Of a stretch of 64,000 bases of DNA, positions 29,350 to 38,109 are shown piece after piece. A program made the position numbers and the translations under genes. A model generated the notes under the pieces. It had not been told where the DNA came from. It searched no databases and worked only from the letters and a program-made list of their open reading frames with translations. Numbering within the stretch: the stretch's first letter is position 1; each line of letters starts with the position of its first letter. This DNA comes from WTKD01 sp965243525 (GTDB taxonomy: Bacteria; Spirochaetota; Spirochaetia; WTKD01), in assembly GCA_965243525.1 (NCBI GenBank), contig OZ251568.1, positions 186,001-250,000 on the forward strand. The letters are read 5' to 3'.

Positions 29350-31053
29350 TTAGGATCCCTGCCATTGCAGAATGGGCCATTGTCCATCATTTGATAATTG
29401 CCAAACAGCAGTGAAATCCAAATCAGAAAAATCACCTTGCTTGACTGCTGCCGCACTTGCACTGTTTCCTACACGCACACTACCATCAACGGTATAATAG
29501 GTCACGATTCCTGATAGATCAGCAATTCCTCCAGCAGCCGGATAGAGCTCGGCTCGCGTGCTTGGTGTTGCCAGTATTGCATCAAAATAACTCATTTCTA
29601 TTCTGCCAGTATTATGAAATCCTACCAATCCACCGAGATAGGTGCCACTCCCCACAACTGTTCCGGTAGAATAACTTCTTTCAATAGATCCATACAAGGA
29701 TCCTGCCAATCCACCGACAAAATCTTTGGCTCCTTCAACCGCTCCAGTCGCGTAGCTATTGATAATATCACCATAATTCTCTCCCACTAATCCACCGATA
29801 TGCTCAATCTCCCCCTCCACCTTTCCTGTTGCATAACTTTCTGTGATAGTTTTAGTGGTGTAGTTATATCCCACCAATCCGCCAACTCTGCCATTTCCTG
29901 ATACATCACCCGTTGCATAACTCCGTGTAACACTGCCATAGTTATCTCCCACCAATCCTCCCACACGAGAGTTACCTGCCGTCAGATTTCCGGTTGCGTA
30001 ACTATCCATAATGCTGCTACCAGTTCCATTTTTTCCCACCAATCCCCCTGCATAAGAAGAGTTTCCGGGCAGATCGCCAGTTGCATAACTCTTTGTGATA
30101 TCCCCATCGTTATGGCCTACAAGTCCACCAATATAAGAACTACTCCCTGACACCGTTCCCGTTGCATAACTCTCCTCGATATCACCAGTGGAGGCATTAT
30201 TTCCCACCAAACCACCGACGTAAAAAGAGCCGGACACAAATCCGCCTATTCCGACAACATTTGTAATGCGTCCATAATTTCTCCCCACAAGGCTTCCTAC
30301 ATAGGTGTGTCCCTGTACGTCGGGATTGTTCTCATCACCACCTGCAAGTTCAAGCACGAGGTTACGCACCTCCCCATTCAATCCTATAACCCCAAAAAAT
30401 CCTATATAATATTCACTCGATTTTGGTGTCTTCAAATTGCTGATACGCTTTTCATTGCCAGCAAAAATTCCGTTAAACATTGCATTCTGATTTCCTATCG
30501 GGGCAAAATCATCTGTTAGTGCAATGTCATTCATGAGAATATAGTTACTTGTAAGATTATCGCGCACATAGTCAAAATGCGCTTCAACGAAGATGGGAAT
30601 AAATCCTTGGGCCACCTTGGTCACCACAATAGTATAGGTATTCGTGTTTACCCCAGCAGTCACCTTGAGTTCAAGCTGCCCTGTTGCATCGATTGCACTC
30701 AGCGATATAGGAGTAACATCATCTGCAGCAATATAGGATTCTCCTGATGGAATAATGAGCCGCACTCCTTCAGATAGTTGAACATCAATATCCAATGTAG
30801 TGATATCGGTGGTATCAGGAATGATCGCTGTTATGCGCTTTCTCTCTTCGTCAATCTCCGCTACAACTGAAAACGTATCAGTTCCATACACAGTATGCTG
30901 GAGTGATTTAATGGAAAATTGCAAGATTCTTGCATCAGTAGATACTGGTCCTTTTCCATTTGATGTTCCTCCATTCGATCCAAGGGTTGTAAAAATTCCA
31001 CAACTCGAAAGAATTATCATGCATACCGCAAAAAATGCCATACCTTGTTTCAT
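29350..31053 (-). CDS. GLUG-repeat surface lipoprotein, subfamily B
   Basis: 567 residues, the close sister of the gene at 27475-29157. The signal is MKQGMAFFAVCMIILSSC. Next come a short GSNGGTSNGKGP spacer and an N-terminal beta domain with KSLQHTVYGTDTFSVVAEID. Eight GLUG units (for example IGGLVGHNDGDITKSYATGD and AGGLVGKNGTGSSIMDSYAT) lead to the C-terminal DGQWPILQWQGS. The core motif reads PIFVEAHFDYVRDN where paralogues have PIFAEENFDYVRxN. The promoter is TTTACA-17-TATATA and AAAGGAG precedes the ATG. Confidence 0.88.
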   Translation of the reverse strand: MKQGMAFFAVCMIILSSCGIFTTLGSNGGTSNGKGPVSTDARILQFSIKSLQHTVYGTDTFSVVAEIDEERKRITAIIPDTTDITTLDIDVQLSEGVRLIIPSGESYIAADDVTPISLSAIDATGQLELKVTAGVNTNTYTIVVTKVAQGFIPIFVEAHFDYVRDNLTSNYILMNDIALTDDFAPIGNQNAMFNGIFAGNEKRISNLKTPKSSEYYIGFFGVIGLNGEVRNLVLELAGGDENNPDVQGHTYVGSLVGRNYGRITNVVGIGGFVSGSFYVGGLVGNNASTGDIEESYATGTVSGSSSYIGGLVGHNDGDITKSYATGDLPGNSSYAGGLVGKNGTGSSIMDSYATGNLTAGNSRVGGLVGDNYGSVTRSYATGDVSGNGRVGGLVGYNYTTKTITESYATGKVEGEIEHIGGLVGENYGDIINSYATGAVEGAKDFVGGLAGSLYGSIERSYSTGTVVGSGTYLGGLVGFHNTGRIEMSYFDAILATPSTRAELYPAAGGIADLSGIVTYYTVDGSVRVGNSASAAAVKQGDFSDLDFTAVWQLSNDGQWPILQWQGS

Positions 31054-31090
31054 CGCATTACTCCTTTACCTTAAAAAAGTTCATATAATA

Positions 31091-31119
31091 TATATAATAT
31101 ATAAATTAGAAAATGTAAA
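31091..31119 (-). promoter_or_regulatory. promoter of GLUG gene 29350-31053
   Basis: TTTACA (31114-31119), 17-nt spacer, TATATA (31091-31096), in an A/T-only stretch. Confidence 0.55.
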
Positions 31120-31224
31120 TATAGAAGACATAATCTCTATATCGCTATTCGGTATAGGTTCCTTTATACCGGCACTCATGGCGTATGCGTACAAAAATTT
31201 TTTTCTGAAGCTATAGCGCAACGC

Positions 31225-32910
31225 TTAGGAGCCTTGCCATTGCAATCTTGGCCATTGTCCTTCTTGCCACTGCCAAATATTCGAATCCCAATTAGAAAAA
31301 TCCCCCTGTGTGATCGCTTCTGCACTTGTGTCAGCTCCCACGCGTACCACACCATCGACGGTATAATACCCCGTTGCATAGGTAATATAAGAATTGTACA
31401 CCTTTGTCTGTCCAGTCACTGCCACATCAAAATAAACGTCATCCAACGATATAGCCGCAAAAACAAGATTTCCTCCTATCGCAGCAACTCTGGTTTTGGA
31501 AGTATTTTCCAATTCTACCAATCCAGCGACGTAACTATTTTTGATAATTCTTTTACTATTGCTATTCGTTCTCGATTGTAGCGAACCGATTATTCCACCA
31601 ACATAATCAGAACTGGCTGCACTTGATCCTTTTACTTCCCCGATTACATAACAATCTTGAATATAGGCTCTAGTCGATTGACCTGGTTGATAATCTTGTC
31701 CAATTAATCCGCCAACAATATACGAGCCATACACATTTCCGCTGACATAGCTCTCTGTTATGGTAGTTACGGAAGATGCAGAACTCTCAGCAGTTTTTCC
31801 TACCAAACCACCTGTTATTTGCGTCTTTCCATTCACTGTTCCACTCATATAGCTCCTCTCAATAGTAAGTGATCCTGCAGCCTCTCCAACAAGCCCACCA
31901 GTATTGATCGCTCCTGTTATCGTTCCAGACGCATAACTTGTTTTGATTGTTCCCCTCCCATCAACCTTTCCAATCAACCCACCTGCACCATATGATGTTC
32001 CCATTACATCCGCTGTCACATAACTGTCAATGATAAACCTACCATTTATATTATCTACAACCACTCCGACCAATCCGCCAACCTGAATCTCTCCTTTCAC
32101 CATTCCGCCAGTAACTGCGACATTTTCTATTTTGCCATAACTAAACCCTGAAACAGCCCCTACAGAATTCTTCCCCTCTATGCTAGGAGAGGTTTCATCA
32201 CCATCAGCCAAAACAAAGATGACATTGCGTATCTCTGCAGCAGTAGTGCTCGATTCGCCCAATTGTTGAAAAAAGCCCACGCCATCTTCACCTTGTTTTA
32301 TAATTTTTAGATCACTGATGGTTTTTCTATTTCCGTCAAAAATTCCTGTAAACGGAGCACTCCTAGTTCCAATCGGTTCAAAATTAGCAAGCAGTGCAAT
32401 GTCATTCATGAGAATATACTTGCTCCCAAGATTAACTCGTACATAATCAAAATTTTCCTCAGCAAAAATGGGAATATAATCCTGCGGTGTTATGTTGAAC
32501 ACGATTGTATACACCGTTGTCCTATCTCCATTGCGCACCGTGAGCTCTGTTGATGTAGACATATCCATCGCAGTCATCGAAACAGGTGTATTCTCATCCA
32601 CAAAGGGATGTACTGTTCCGTCAGAATCAACAACTTCAGCCCCTTCAGGAATCTGAATCGCCATATCCATCGCACTAAGATCTGTGGTATCAGGAATGGA
32701 GATGGTTATAGTTTTTGCAACTGCATCAACATCTGCTCGCACCTCGTACGTAGAACTTCCATAGGCAGAATGGCTTATAGATGGAAGAGAAAAACTGCGG
32801 ATGTCTGCCGTGGCAACTGCTGCTGTCCCTCCACTCAAATCAAGGAAAAGCCCATCACATCCCGAAAAGATTATCGCACCGACTATCAATAGAATCATAC
32901 TATACTTCAT
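31225..32910 (-). CDS. GLUG-repeat surface lipoprotein (minus array, promoter-proximal gene)
   Basis: 561 residues. The signal is MKYSMILLIVGAIIFSGC (Cys18), followed by DGLFLDLSGG and the MKYK-type N-terminal beta domain (SISHSAYGSSTYEVRADVD, ITISIPDTTDLSAMDMAIQI). The PIFAEENFDYVRVNLGSKYI block precedes about six long, irregular GLUG units (VGGLVGVVVDNINGRFIIDS, TGGLVGEAAGSLTIERSYMS and others). Its C-terminus (DSNIWQWQEGQWPRLQWQGS) shares the IWQWQEGQWP form with plus-array genes 46931-48952 and 54861-56234, linking the two arrays. No clear terminator is seen downstream; an AT-rich hairpin near 31150 is doubtful. Confidence 0.88.
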   Translation of the reverse strand: MKYSMILLIVGAIIFSGCDGLFLDLSGGTAAVATADIRSFSLPSISHSAYGSSTYEVRADVDAVAKTITISIPDTTDLSAMDMAIQIPEGAEVVDSDGTVHPFVDENTPVSMTAMDMSTSTELTVRNGDRTTVYTIVFNITPQDYIPIFAEENFDYVRVNLGSKYILMNDIALLANFEPIGTRSAPFTGIFDGNRKTISDLKIIKQGEDGVGFFQQLGESSTTAAEIRNVIFVLADGDETSPSIEGKNSVGAVSGFSYGKIENVAVTGGMVKGEIQVGGLVGVVVDNINGRFIIDSYVTADVMGTSYGAGGLIGKVDGRGTIKTSYASGTITGAINTGGLVGEAAGSLTIERSYMSGTVNGKTQITGGLVGKTAESSASSVTTITESYVSGNVYGSYIVGGLIGQDYQPGQSTRAYIQDCYVIGEVKGSSAASSDYVGGIIGSLQSRTNSNSKRIIKNSYVAGLVELENTSKTRVAAIGGNLVFAAISLDDVYFDVAVTGQTKVYNSYITYATGYYTVDGVVRVGADTSAEAITQGDFSNWDSNIWQWQEGQWPRLQWQGS

Positions 32911-32967
32911 ACAAAAACTCCCTTAGGTTAGATATTAATTAATATGTGAATATTACATATATTAGAT

Positions 32968-32996
32968 ATAATAACAATTTTGCTATGTATAATCAA
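32968..32996 (-). promoter_or_regulatory. promoter of GLUG gene 31225-32910
   Basis: TTGATT (32991-32996), 17-nt spacer, TATTAT (32968-32973). The AAGGGAG Shine-Dalgarno lies upstream of the ATG at 32910. Confidence 0.6.
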
Positions 32997-33115
32997 TAGG
33001 AATATACTGAAAATTTCTCAATATGCAGGAATATTTCGAGTTAGTCTTTTGTGTTTCTTTGGTAAATCTATGTTTTGAGAACAGGAGAAATGTCCTGTTC
33101 AATGGGAAAGGTGTA

Positions 33116-33447
33116 TGGAGGTGGCGGGAATTGAACCCGCGTCCTAACTAGCGTCACACCAAGCTCTACAAGGTTAGTACCACTTGATACCAATATGACT
33201 CACTGGTACTGATGACTTCATATTGGGGTTGCCGTTTTCTCCCGATCATACGTGGCAAAGGTATGATCAGACAGTTTGCGTTCTGACAAGCGAATGCACT
33301 GCAAACTCATGCATCAGCCCGGGCCGCAATTATGCTGCCAATGCTAATTGATGATTGTCAATTATTTTTTTTGTTGCCTGTTTAAAGAGAAGACACTCTC
33401 CTTGCACTTACTATCACATTCTAATCAGTCGAACCCAATACACCCCC
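33116..33447 (-). ncRNA. ssrA: transfer-messenger RNA (tmRNA)
   Basis: Ribosome-rescue RNA of about 332 nt. The 5' end reads GGGGGTGTATTGGGTTCGAC and the 3' end GGACGCGGGTTCAATTCCCG then CCACCTCCA, which pair as an alanyl acceptor and T-arm; the terminal CCA after the discriminator is not encoded. The tag reading frame runs from the resume codon GCA (33377) to TAA (33330) and codes ATKKIIDNHQLALAA, ending in the canonical ALAA degron. An eight-A run lies in the Lys-Lys codons. smpB, which encodes the partner protein, is 0.8 kb upstream on the same strand. Confidence 0.95.
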
Positions 33448-33455
33448 TCATCAGG

Positions 33456-33484
33456 ATTTTAGAACACAAGCCATCATATGTCTA
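33456..33484 (-). promoter_or_regulatory. ssrA promoter
   Basis: TAGACA (33479-33484), 17-nt spacer, TAAAAT (33456-33461). The -10 box ends 8 nt before the mature 5' G at 33447, fitting transcription from the mature end. Confidence 0.65.
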
Positions 33485-33524
33485 GAGAAAAGAATGCAAG
33501 ATCATCGATCATCCAGAGCAAATC

Positions 33525-34286
33525 CTATGTCTCATGCAGAACTTCTTGGAGGAGATCATTATGCGCTGCAGCGACAAGGTTATACACACCCGCATCTGTT
33601 TTTTCAAGCGAATAGGCAACTCCTGCTTCTTGGAGAATTGGAAGCAATGCCGCGACATCCCAGAGCTTCATTCCATAATCAAGGGCAAGATCAGCCTTTC
33701 CTTCGGCAAGCAAAACATAGGCATAGGCATCTGCCCAGGTTCTGAAAGCACCGCAATGAGCCAGGAGTCTGGTGCAGAGTTGCGAATTCTGTGCGTATAA
33801 GATCGCGGGGTCTGCTGTTAACACCAATGCATCTTTGAGTGCAACACGTCGCTCGGGATGCAATTTGCGATTGTTCACATAGGCACCGTGATCGCGATGG
33901 CCAACAACCAATTTGTGCAATTCTGGAAAATACACAACCCCAAACACACTCTCGCCATCCTTTTGCAGGGCTAGCAGAATTGAATAAAAAGGAATCCCCG
34001 AAACAAAAGAAAAAGTTCCATCGATGGGATCAATGATCCACCGAAATGCATCCTCAGAGGGTTTTTCGTCCAATTCTTCGCTCAGAATGCCGTGATCAGG
34101 ATATGTCTCTTCGATGCAGGCACGAATATACTGATCAACCTCGGTGTCCACCTGGGTAACAAAGGTCTGATCTGCTTTTGTTTCAACGGTATAGGATGCA
34201 TCAAAATAAGATCGTGTGATCGTCCCGGCCTGCAGCACTGTCCTTGTTGCAAAATCACGCATCGCCAAAACAGAGGTCTCAGTCAT
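33525..34286 (-). CDS. inositol monophosphatase family protein
   Basis: 253 residues of the FIG/IMPase superfamily, Mg-dependent sugar-phosphate phosphatases (SuhB, HisN, CysQ relatives). The metal-binding motifs are present: SEELDE, WIIDPIDGTFSF, and LDYGMKLWDVAALLPIL. The exact substrate (inositol phosphate or histidinol phosphate) cannot be read from the sequence. Its ATG at 34286 overlaps the end of smpB by 8 bp, so the two are co-transcribed. The ssrA promoter starts just past its 3' end. Confidence 0.88.
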   Translation of the reverse strand: MTETSVLAMRDFATRTVLQAGTITRSYFDASYTVETKADQTFVTQVDTEVDQYIRACIEETYPDHGILSEELDEKPSEDAFRWIIDPIDGTFSFVSGIPFYSILLALQKDGESVFGVVYFPELHKLVVGHRDHGAYVNNRKLHPERRVALKDALVLTADPAILYAQNSQLCTRLLAHCGAFRTWADAYAYVLLAEGKADLALDYGMKLWDVAALLPILQEAGVAYSLEKTDAGVYNLVAAAHNDLLQEVLHET

Positions 34287-34740
34287 ATCGGGTGGCTCGC
34301 AGTTCTTGTTTCTGTGTTTCTTCTTTCATGGTTTGTCGCTTGTCGTATTCCCGCTTTCCCCTGCAGACACCAAGTTCAAGCTTCAATCGGTGATTTGTTT
34401 CATAGATTTTCAGGGGAATCAAGGTCATTCTTTTTTCCATCACCTGTCTTGCGAGTTTTCGTATCTCTCGCTTATGCGCCAAAAGCCTTCGTTTCCTCAA
34501 AACATCGTGCTGTGCATAACCCCGCTGCATGTATTCTGAAACATGCAAGCCAATAAGCCATAGCTCACCTGCTTCAATCTCGGCATAGGCTCCGGCAAAG
34601 GATGCCCGCGAAGCACGAATTGATTTCACTTCGGTGCCATGCAGACAGATGCCACATTCCAGCGTCGAGAGCACGCTGTAGTCGTGATATGCTCGCCTGT
34701 TTACCATCCGAAACGAATCGCTTTGCTTTTTTGTCGACAT
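34279..34740 (-). CDS. smpB: SsrA-binding protein
   Basis: The 153-residue RNA-binding partner of tmRNA that is needed for trans-translation. Conserved features include NRRAYHDYSVLSTLECGICL, GTEVKSIRASRASFAGAYAE, YMQRGYAQHDVLRKRRLLAH and a basic C-terminal tail, which inserts into the vacant mRNA channel. It lies 12 bp downstream of the PEGA/FGE gene. ssrA follows on the same strand, so both rescue components map together. Confidence 0.97.
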   Translation of the reverse strand: MSTKKQSDSFRMVNRRAYHDYSVLSTLECGICLHGTEVKSIRASRASFAGAYAEIEAGELWLIGLHVSEYMQRGYAQHDVLRKRRLLAHKREIRKLARQVMEKRMTLIPLKIYETNHRLKLELGVCRGKREYDKRQTMKEETQKQELRATRYD

Positions 34741-34752
34741 GGGTTTGCCTCA

Positions 34753-36228
34753 TTACTCGCTGTGCTGTGTTTTTCGCACAAGGATGATTCTAAACCCTAG
34801 ATAAGGAGTCATCCATTCTGGATTCTGAAGACCACGAACTGTCGAAAGTACGTCACGTTTTTCTTGTATCCACGAAGCACCACGAACCTCTTGGAGAAGC
34901 CCATGCGATAGATTTGATTCATCGATGTATCCATGCAAGGGAGAAAAGGGATTCTCAGTCCATTCCCAAACACCACCAAACATAGCTCGCAATCCTATGC
35001 TGCCTTGGGAGGCAGAAACTGCATCCTCTCCTGCACGCCACGAGGTCTGGATATAGCTATCATCGATCAATGCGGCATATTCCCATTCCTGGGAATACGG
35101 AAGTCGTGCTGTCCAATCCTGCCCAATTGCGGTTCCGGCAATCCTATCGTTGATATAGCGAGCGAAGAGACGCGCTCCTTGCAAGCTCACAAAACGCATG
35201 GCGTCTGAATCAGTCAATGCTTCAAGAGATTGCAGATCATAGAGTGCAGCTTCATCAAGATCAGAAAGACCGTCTATATAATCAGAATCGATGAAGGCGC
35301 GAAACTGTGCAAGGCTGACCTCTTCTTCCATAATATAGAAATCTGGCAGCAAGAATTCTTGCGGATAGACCAATCCAGTGTTTTGATAGACATATCCAAT
35401 GCCTCCCTGCACAAACCGAAATGGCATTCCAGCAACGAGCAGAGATCCCCCCGATCCTCTCCTGCGGTCACGAATAGCTTCGTCAAAGAACTGCGTCTTT
35501 GGAACAATTGCAGGATCTGCATCTGATGAAGTGAGAATCTCCTGCAAAGAAGGTGAAATTATCGTGGTTGCAAAAGCAATGTTTGGATAGCCTTCTTGAA
35601 TCATCGTCGAAAGGCGCGTGACAAGTTCTGAATCAAAGGTTTCAAGCATAGCAAGCGCCTGATCAAAATCAGCATGGTTATGTGCGCCAGCATTGTAAGG
35701 AATGGCTGCAAGCATAAGTCTTATCGCCAAGGGTTCTGCACCAATCTCCAATGCTTCCTCAACTGCCAGGGATAGACTTGCTTCGCCGATGAAAACCGAA
35801 TTTTCGCTTATCGTAGTGCTGAGTGAGAGCGCATCGCCAAGAGCTTGAATGATCTTTTCTTCGTCATCTAGCTCCAAATCAACCGCTATGCGCAAACGGG
35901 GTCGAAAAAACAGTGTAGCAAATATGCGATTTGATGTCGTGATCGATTGTTGATACGAGCGATACCCTGTTTTTCTCACCTCAAGGGCATAGGTTCCAGA
36001 AGGAAGGAAAAGTGAATCAGCATCGGTGCTGAAAAATTCACCATCGATAAACACACTTGCACGCTTGGGAGTTGTACGTACCTCGATGCTGCTGCCTGTA
36101 TTTTGGATACCATGTAAGAAAAATACCAAAAATAGGATCCCGCCGGCGATAAGCGCCCATAAAATGGGAACATATACCGTTGGAGGAAGAGAAAAAACCG
36201 GTTTGAGTACGACCTTATCCTTTTGCAT
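34753..36228 (-). CDS. membrane-anchored PEGA and FGE-sulfatase-like domain protein
   Basis: About 491 residues from the ATG at 36228. A longer frame reaches 36390 but would overlap lepB. One membrane helix near residues 15-40 (VPILWALIAGGILFLVFFLH) is followed by a PEGA-type domain (IEVRTTPKRASVFIDGEFF... YALEVRKTGYRSYQQSI), a helical middle, and a C-terminal formylglycine-generating-enzyme-like domain (LPYSQEWEYAALI, FGGVWEWTENPF, VRGASW, LGFRIILVRK). The Cys residues used by true formylglycine-generating enzymes are not evident, so the fold is probably a binding module. The -10 box TACTAT ends 5 nt before the ATG. It is probably cotranscribed with smpB. Confidence 0.78.
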   Translation of the reverse strand: MQKDKVVLKPVFSLPPTVYVPILWALIAGGILFLVFFLHGIQNTGSSIEVRTTPKRASVFIDGEFFSTDADSLFLPSGTYALEVRKTGYRSYQQSITTSNRIFATLFFRPRLRIAVDLELDDEEKIIQALGDALSLSTTISENSVFIGEASLSLAVEEALEIGAEPLAIRLMLAAIPYNAGAHNHADFDQALAMLETFDSELVTRLSTMIQEGYPNIAFATTIISPSLQEILTSSDADPAIVPKTQFFDEAIRDRRRGSGGSLLVAGMPFRFVQGGIGYVYQNTGLVYPQEFLLPDFYIMEEEVSLAQFRAFIDSDYIDGLSDLDEAALYDLQSLEALTDSDAMRFVSLQGARLFARYINDRIAGTAIGQDWTARLPYSQEWEYAALIDDSYIQTSWRAGEDAVSASQGSIGLRAMFGGVWEWTENPFSPLHGYIDESNLSHGLLQEVRGASWIQEKRDVLSTVRGLQNPEWMTPYLGFRIILVRKTQHSE

Positions 36229-36233
36229 AGGGT

Positions 36234-36263
36234 ATAGTAAGAACCGCACATGGCCCCTGTCAA
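36234..36263 (-). promoter_or_regulatory. putative promoter of the PEGA/FGE gene
   Basis: TTGACA (36258-36263), 18-nt spacer, TACTAT (36234-36239). The -10 ends 5 nt from the ATG at 36228, implying a leaderless message. Confidence 0.45.
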
Positions 36264-36275
36264 TAGAATTTTTGC

Positions 36276-36304
36276 TTGTTCGTGTTAACAGACTAGGATA
36301 AGCT
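36276..36304 (+). promoter_or_regulatory. putative lepB promoter
   Basis: TTGTTC (36276-36281), 17-nt spacer, TAAGCT (36299-36304), with 5 nt between -10 and the ATG at 36310. It is divergent from the PEGA/FGE promoter, and no Shine-Dalgarno sequence is visible. Confidence 0.4.
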
Positions 36305-36309
36305 ACCGT

Positions 36310-37269
36310 ATGGTGCATTGGATTGTCTCTACTACTGAGCGATATCTGAGTTATAGACTCAGGAAAAAACAGAAAAGAAAAGCAAAGCACGCAAAGCGTT
36401 CAAAGATTGTGAACCTGCTCCTTGAGTTTCTCTGGGCGATTGGGGTTGTTTTCTTGCTCAATCAATTCATCTTGCAAGCCTATGTCATCCCTTCTGGATC
36501 GATGATCCCCGTCTTTGCGCTCAACGACAGAATCTTTGTAGAGAAAATTATTTTTGGCCCGGTGCTCATCCCGCATCTGGTGAAGATTCCTCCATTTCGT
36601 AATCCAAAACGCGGTGAAATCATCGTGTTTCAAAACCCAAGTTATGAACCCCGCGGGGCATTGTTCACCATAACGCAGCGGTTTTTGCATTTGTTATCCT
36701 TGGGAACGGTGAATATTGACCGGGATCAAGATGGGCAAATCAGAGCAGAACTCTTGGTTAAACGCGTTGTAGGGCTGCCTCATGACCGTGTCCGTTATGC
36801 AGATGGACGTGTTCAATTTTCTCCTGCGGGGATATCCGATTGGATTACAGAAGAGAATCTCATGGCCTTCACAAATACATCGGTCAACTATTCAGAACAA
36901 ACATCGACTCCGGAAGAGGTGCAAACCTATGCGCGATTGGCTGCAAAGCAAGAATACGCTCTTCTTGATCAGCAAGAACAGGAAAGATTCACTGCCTTAC
37001 GGTCCGTCCTGCGCATTGATCCCTTTGTCTATGGCATGAATCGCTATTCTGAGGGGTTGAAACTTGCACCACATAACCCGCAAGAGGCTCTTCGGTATCG
37101 CCTCTATCACCGAGGGTGGTATATTCCAGAATCTCGCTTTTTCCCTCTGGGTGATAACCGCAACAACTCGCGCGACGCACGTTTCTTTGGGGCAGTTGAC
37201 AATGCCTTGCTAACCGGAAGACCCTTGTTCCGTTTTTTCCCACTGAATAGGTTTGGAAAAATAGAATGA
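36310..37269 (+). CDS. lepB: signal peptidase I
   Basis: 319 residues. It cleaves signal peptides of exported proteins with a Ser/Lys dyad. After a very basic N-terminus and one membrane helix (LLEFLWAIGVVFLLNQFIL) comes IPSGSM with the nucleophile Ser64, then KRVVGLPHD with general-base Lys151, and the box E GDNRNNSRDARFFG. An insertion of about 100 residues between the Lys box and box E (including TSTPEEVQTYARLAAKQ) makes it longer than the Bacillus-type enzymes. The paralogue at 37273 begins 3 bp downstream. Confidence 0.95.
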   Translation: MVHWIVSTTERYLSYRLRKKQKRKAKHAKRSKIVNLLLEFLWAIGVVFLLNQFILQAYVIPSGSMIPVFALNDRIFVEKIIFGPVLIPHLVKIPPFRNPKRGEIIVFQNPSYEPRGALFTITQRFLHLLSLGTVNIDRDQDGQIRAELLVKRVVGLPHDRVRYADGRVQFSPAGISDWITEENLMAFTNTSVNYSEQTSTPEEVQTYARLAAKQEYALLDQQEQERFTALRSVLRIDPFVYGMNRYSEGLKLAPHNPQEALRYRLYHRGWYIPESRFFPLGDNRNNSRDARFFGAVDNALLTGRPLFRFFPLNRFGKIE

Positions 37270-37272
37270 ACC

Positions 37273-37989
37273 ATGCAGATTAATCCTCGTTTCAAAACGT
37301 ATAAGCTTCACACCAAGAAGAAAAAAGCACTCCCCCGAGTAATCTGGCGGATAATACGATTCTATCTTATAATAGCAACACTGCACCTCCTCTTGGTGCA
37401 GATTATTGCCCATCCAATAGAAATACAATCTTCGCAAATGCAGCCAACACTCGCAGCAATAGACCGTGTTATCGTGAGTCCTTTTTTTGGGGCCTTAACA
37501 AAACAAGCGATACGATCTGGCAATATTGATGTTGTTCGTGGACAGGTGGTGCGGGTTTCCATCCACCACCAACCTTTTTTTAAACGCCTGTTCAACGGAT
37601 TGCTTGATGCACTGAGTTTTGGTCTCTATTCGTCTCGCAGCGATGACATCAGACTCCGACGTATTGTTGCATTTGAAGGAGAGCGGATCAGACTAGAAAA
37701 TTTTATAGCAATGATCAGCCCGGAAGACACCAAAAATGAAGAGAATGAATTCATGCTCACGTCGTCTTCGTATACGATATTAACCGATACACCGGAAATT
37801 CAAAACGATTCCTTCCCCTTCCTGGGAAACACCGAAGAGATCTACGTAGAAAAGGGCCATGTCTTCGTTCTTTCTGATAACCGAAGCCAGGGAATTGATT
37901 CACGGTATTGGCAGAGCATTCCTATAGAGGCAATTCGCGCACGCCTTGTGTTTCGATATTGGCCCATATCGCGTAATACAGTTTTCTGA
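37273..37989 (+). CDS. signal peptidase I-like protein without the catalytic dyad
   Basis: 238 residues, paralogous to lepB and directly downstream. One membrane helix (IIRFYLIIATLHLLLVQII) precedes IQSSQMQPTL, which aligns with IPSGSMIP but has Gln55 at the position of the nucleophilic serine. The Lys box reads IRLRRIVAFEGE, with Arg129 at the general-base position. Box E is retained in altered form (SDNRSQGIDSRYW). If the alignment is right this is a pseudoenzyme, perhaps a partner or regulator of LepB. Ser53 or Ser54 could only serve after a local shift. The start ATG is 3 bp after the lepB stop. Confidence 0.82.
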   Translation: MQINPRFKTYKLHTKKKKALPRVIWRIIRFYLIIATLHLLLVQIIAHPIEIQSSQMQPTLAAIDRVIVSPFFGALTKQAIRSGNIDVVRGQVVRVSIHHQPFFKRLFNGLLDALSFGLYSSRSDDIRLRRIVAFEGERIRLENFIAMISPEDTKNEENEFMLTSSSYTILTDTPEIQNDSFPFLGNTEEIYVEKGHVFVLSDNRSQGIDSRYWQSIPIEAIRARLVFRYWPISRNTVF

Positions 37990-38074
37990 TCACGTCCACC
38001 CCACATCGTGCACATGCCTGCTGGAACAATGCATCTCTTTTGCATAATCCTTGGATTTCGCCCCGGTGAATGAA

Positions 38075-38103
38075 TTGACAGCCATAGGTGAGTGGAGTAA
38101 GCT
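38075..38103 (+). promoter_or_regulatory. putative yebC-ruvCAB promoter
   Basis: TTGACA (38075-38080), 17-nt spacer, TAAGCT (38098-38103). The predicted start lies at or next to the ATG (38110). A GGAG 12 nt before the ATG is badly spaced as a Shine-Dalgarno. Confidence 0.5.
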
Positions 38104-38109
38104 AGATCA

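Noticed and set aside
31140..31200. Hairpin CGGTATA...TATACCG as a terminator of the gene at 31225
   Set aside because: The T-rich tract does not follow the stem on the minus strand; evidence too weak.
36229..36390. N-terminal extension of the PEGA/FGE protein to 36390
   Set aside because: It would overlap the divergent lepB start and promoter and adds a sequence with no signal or domain similarity.
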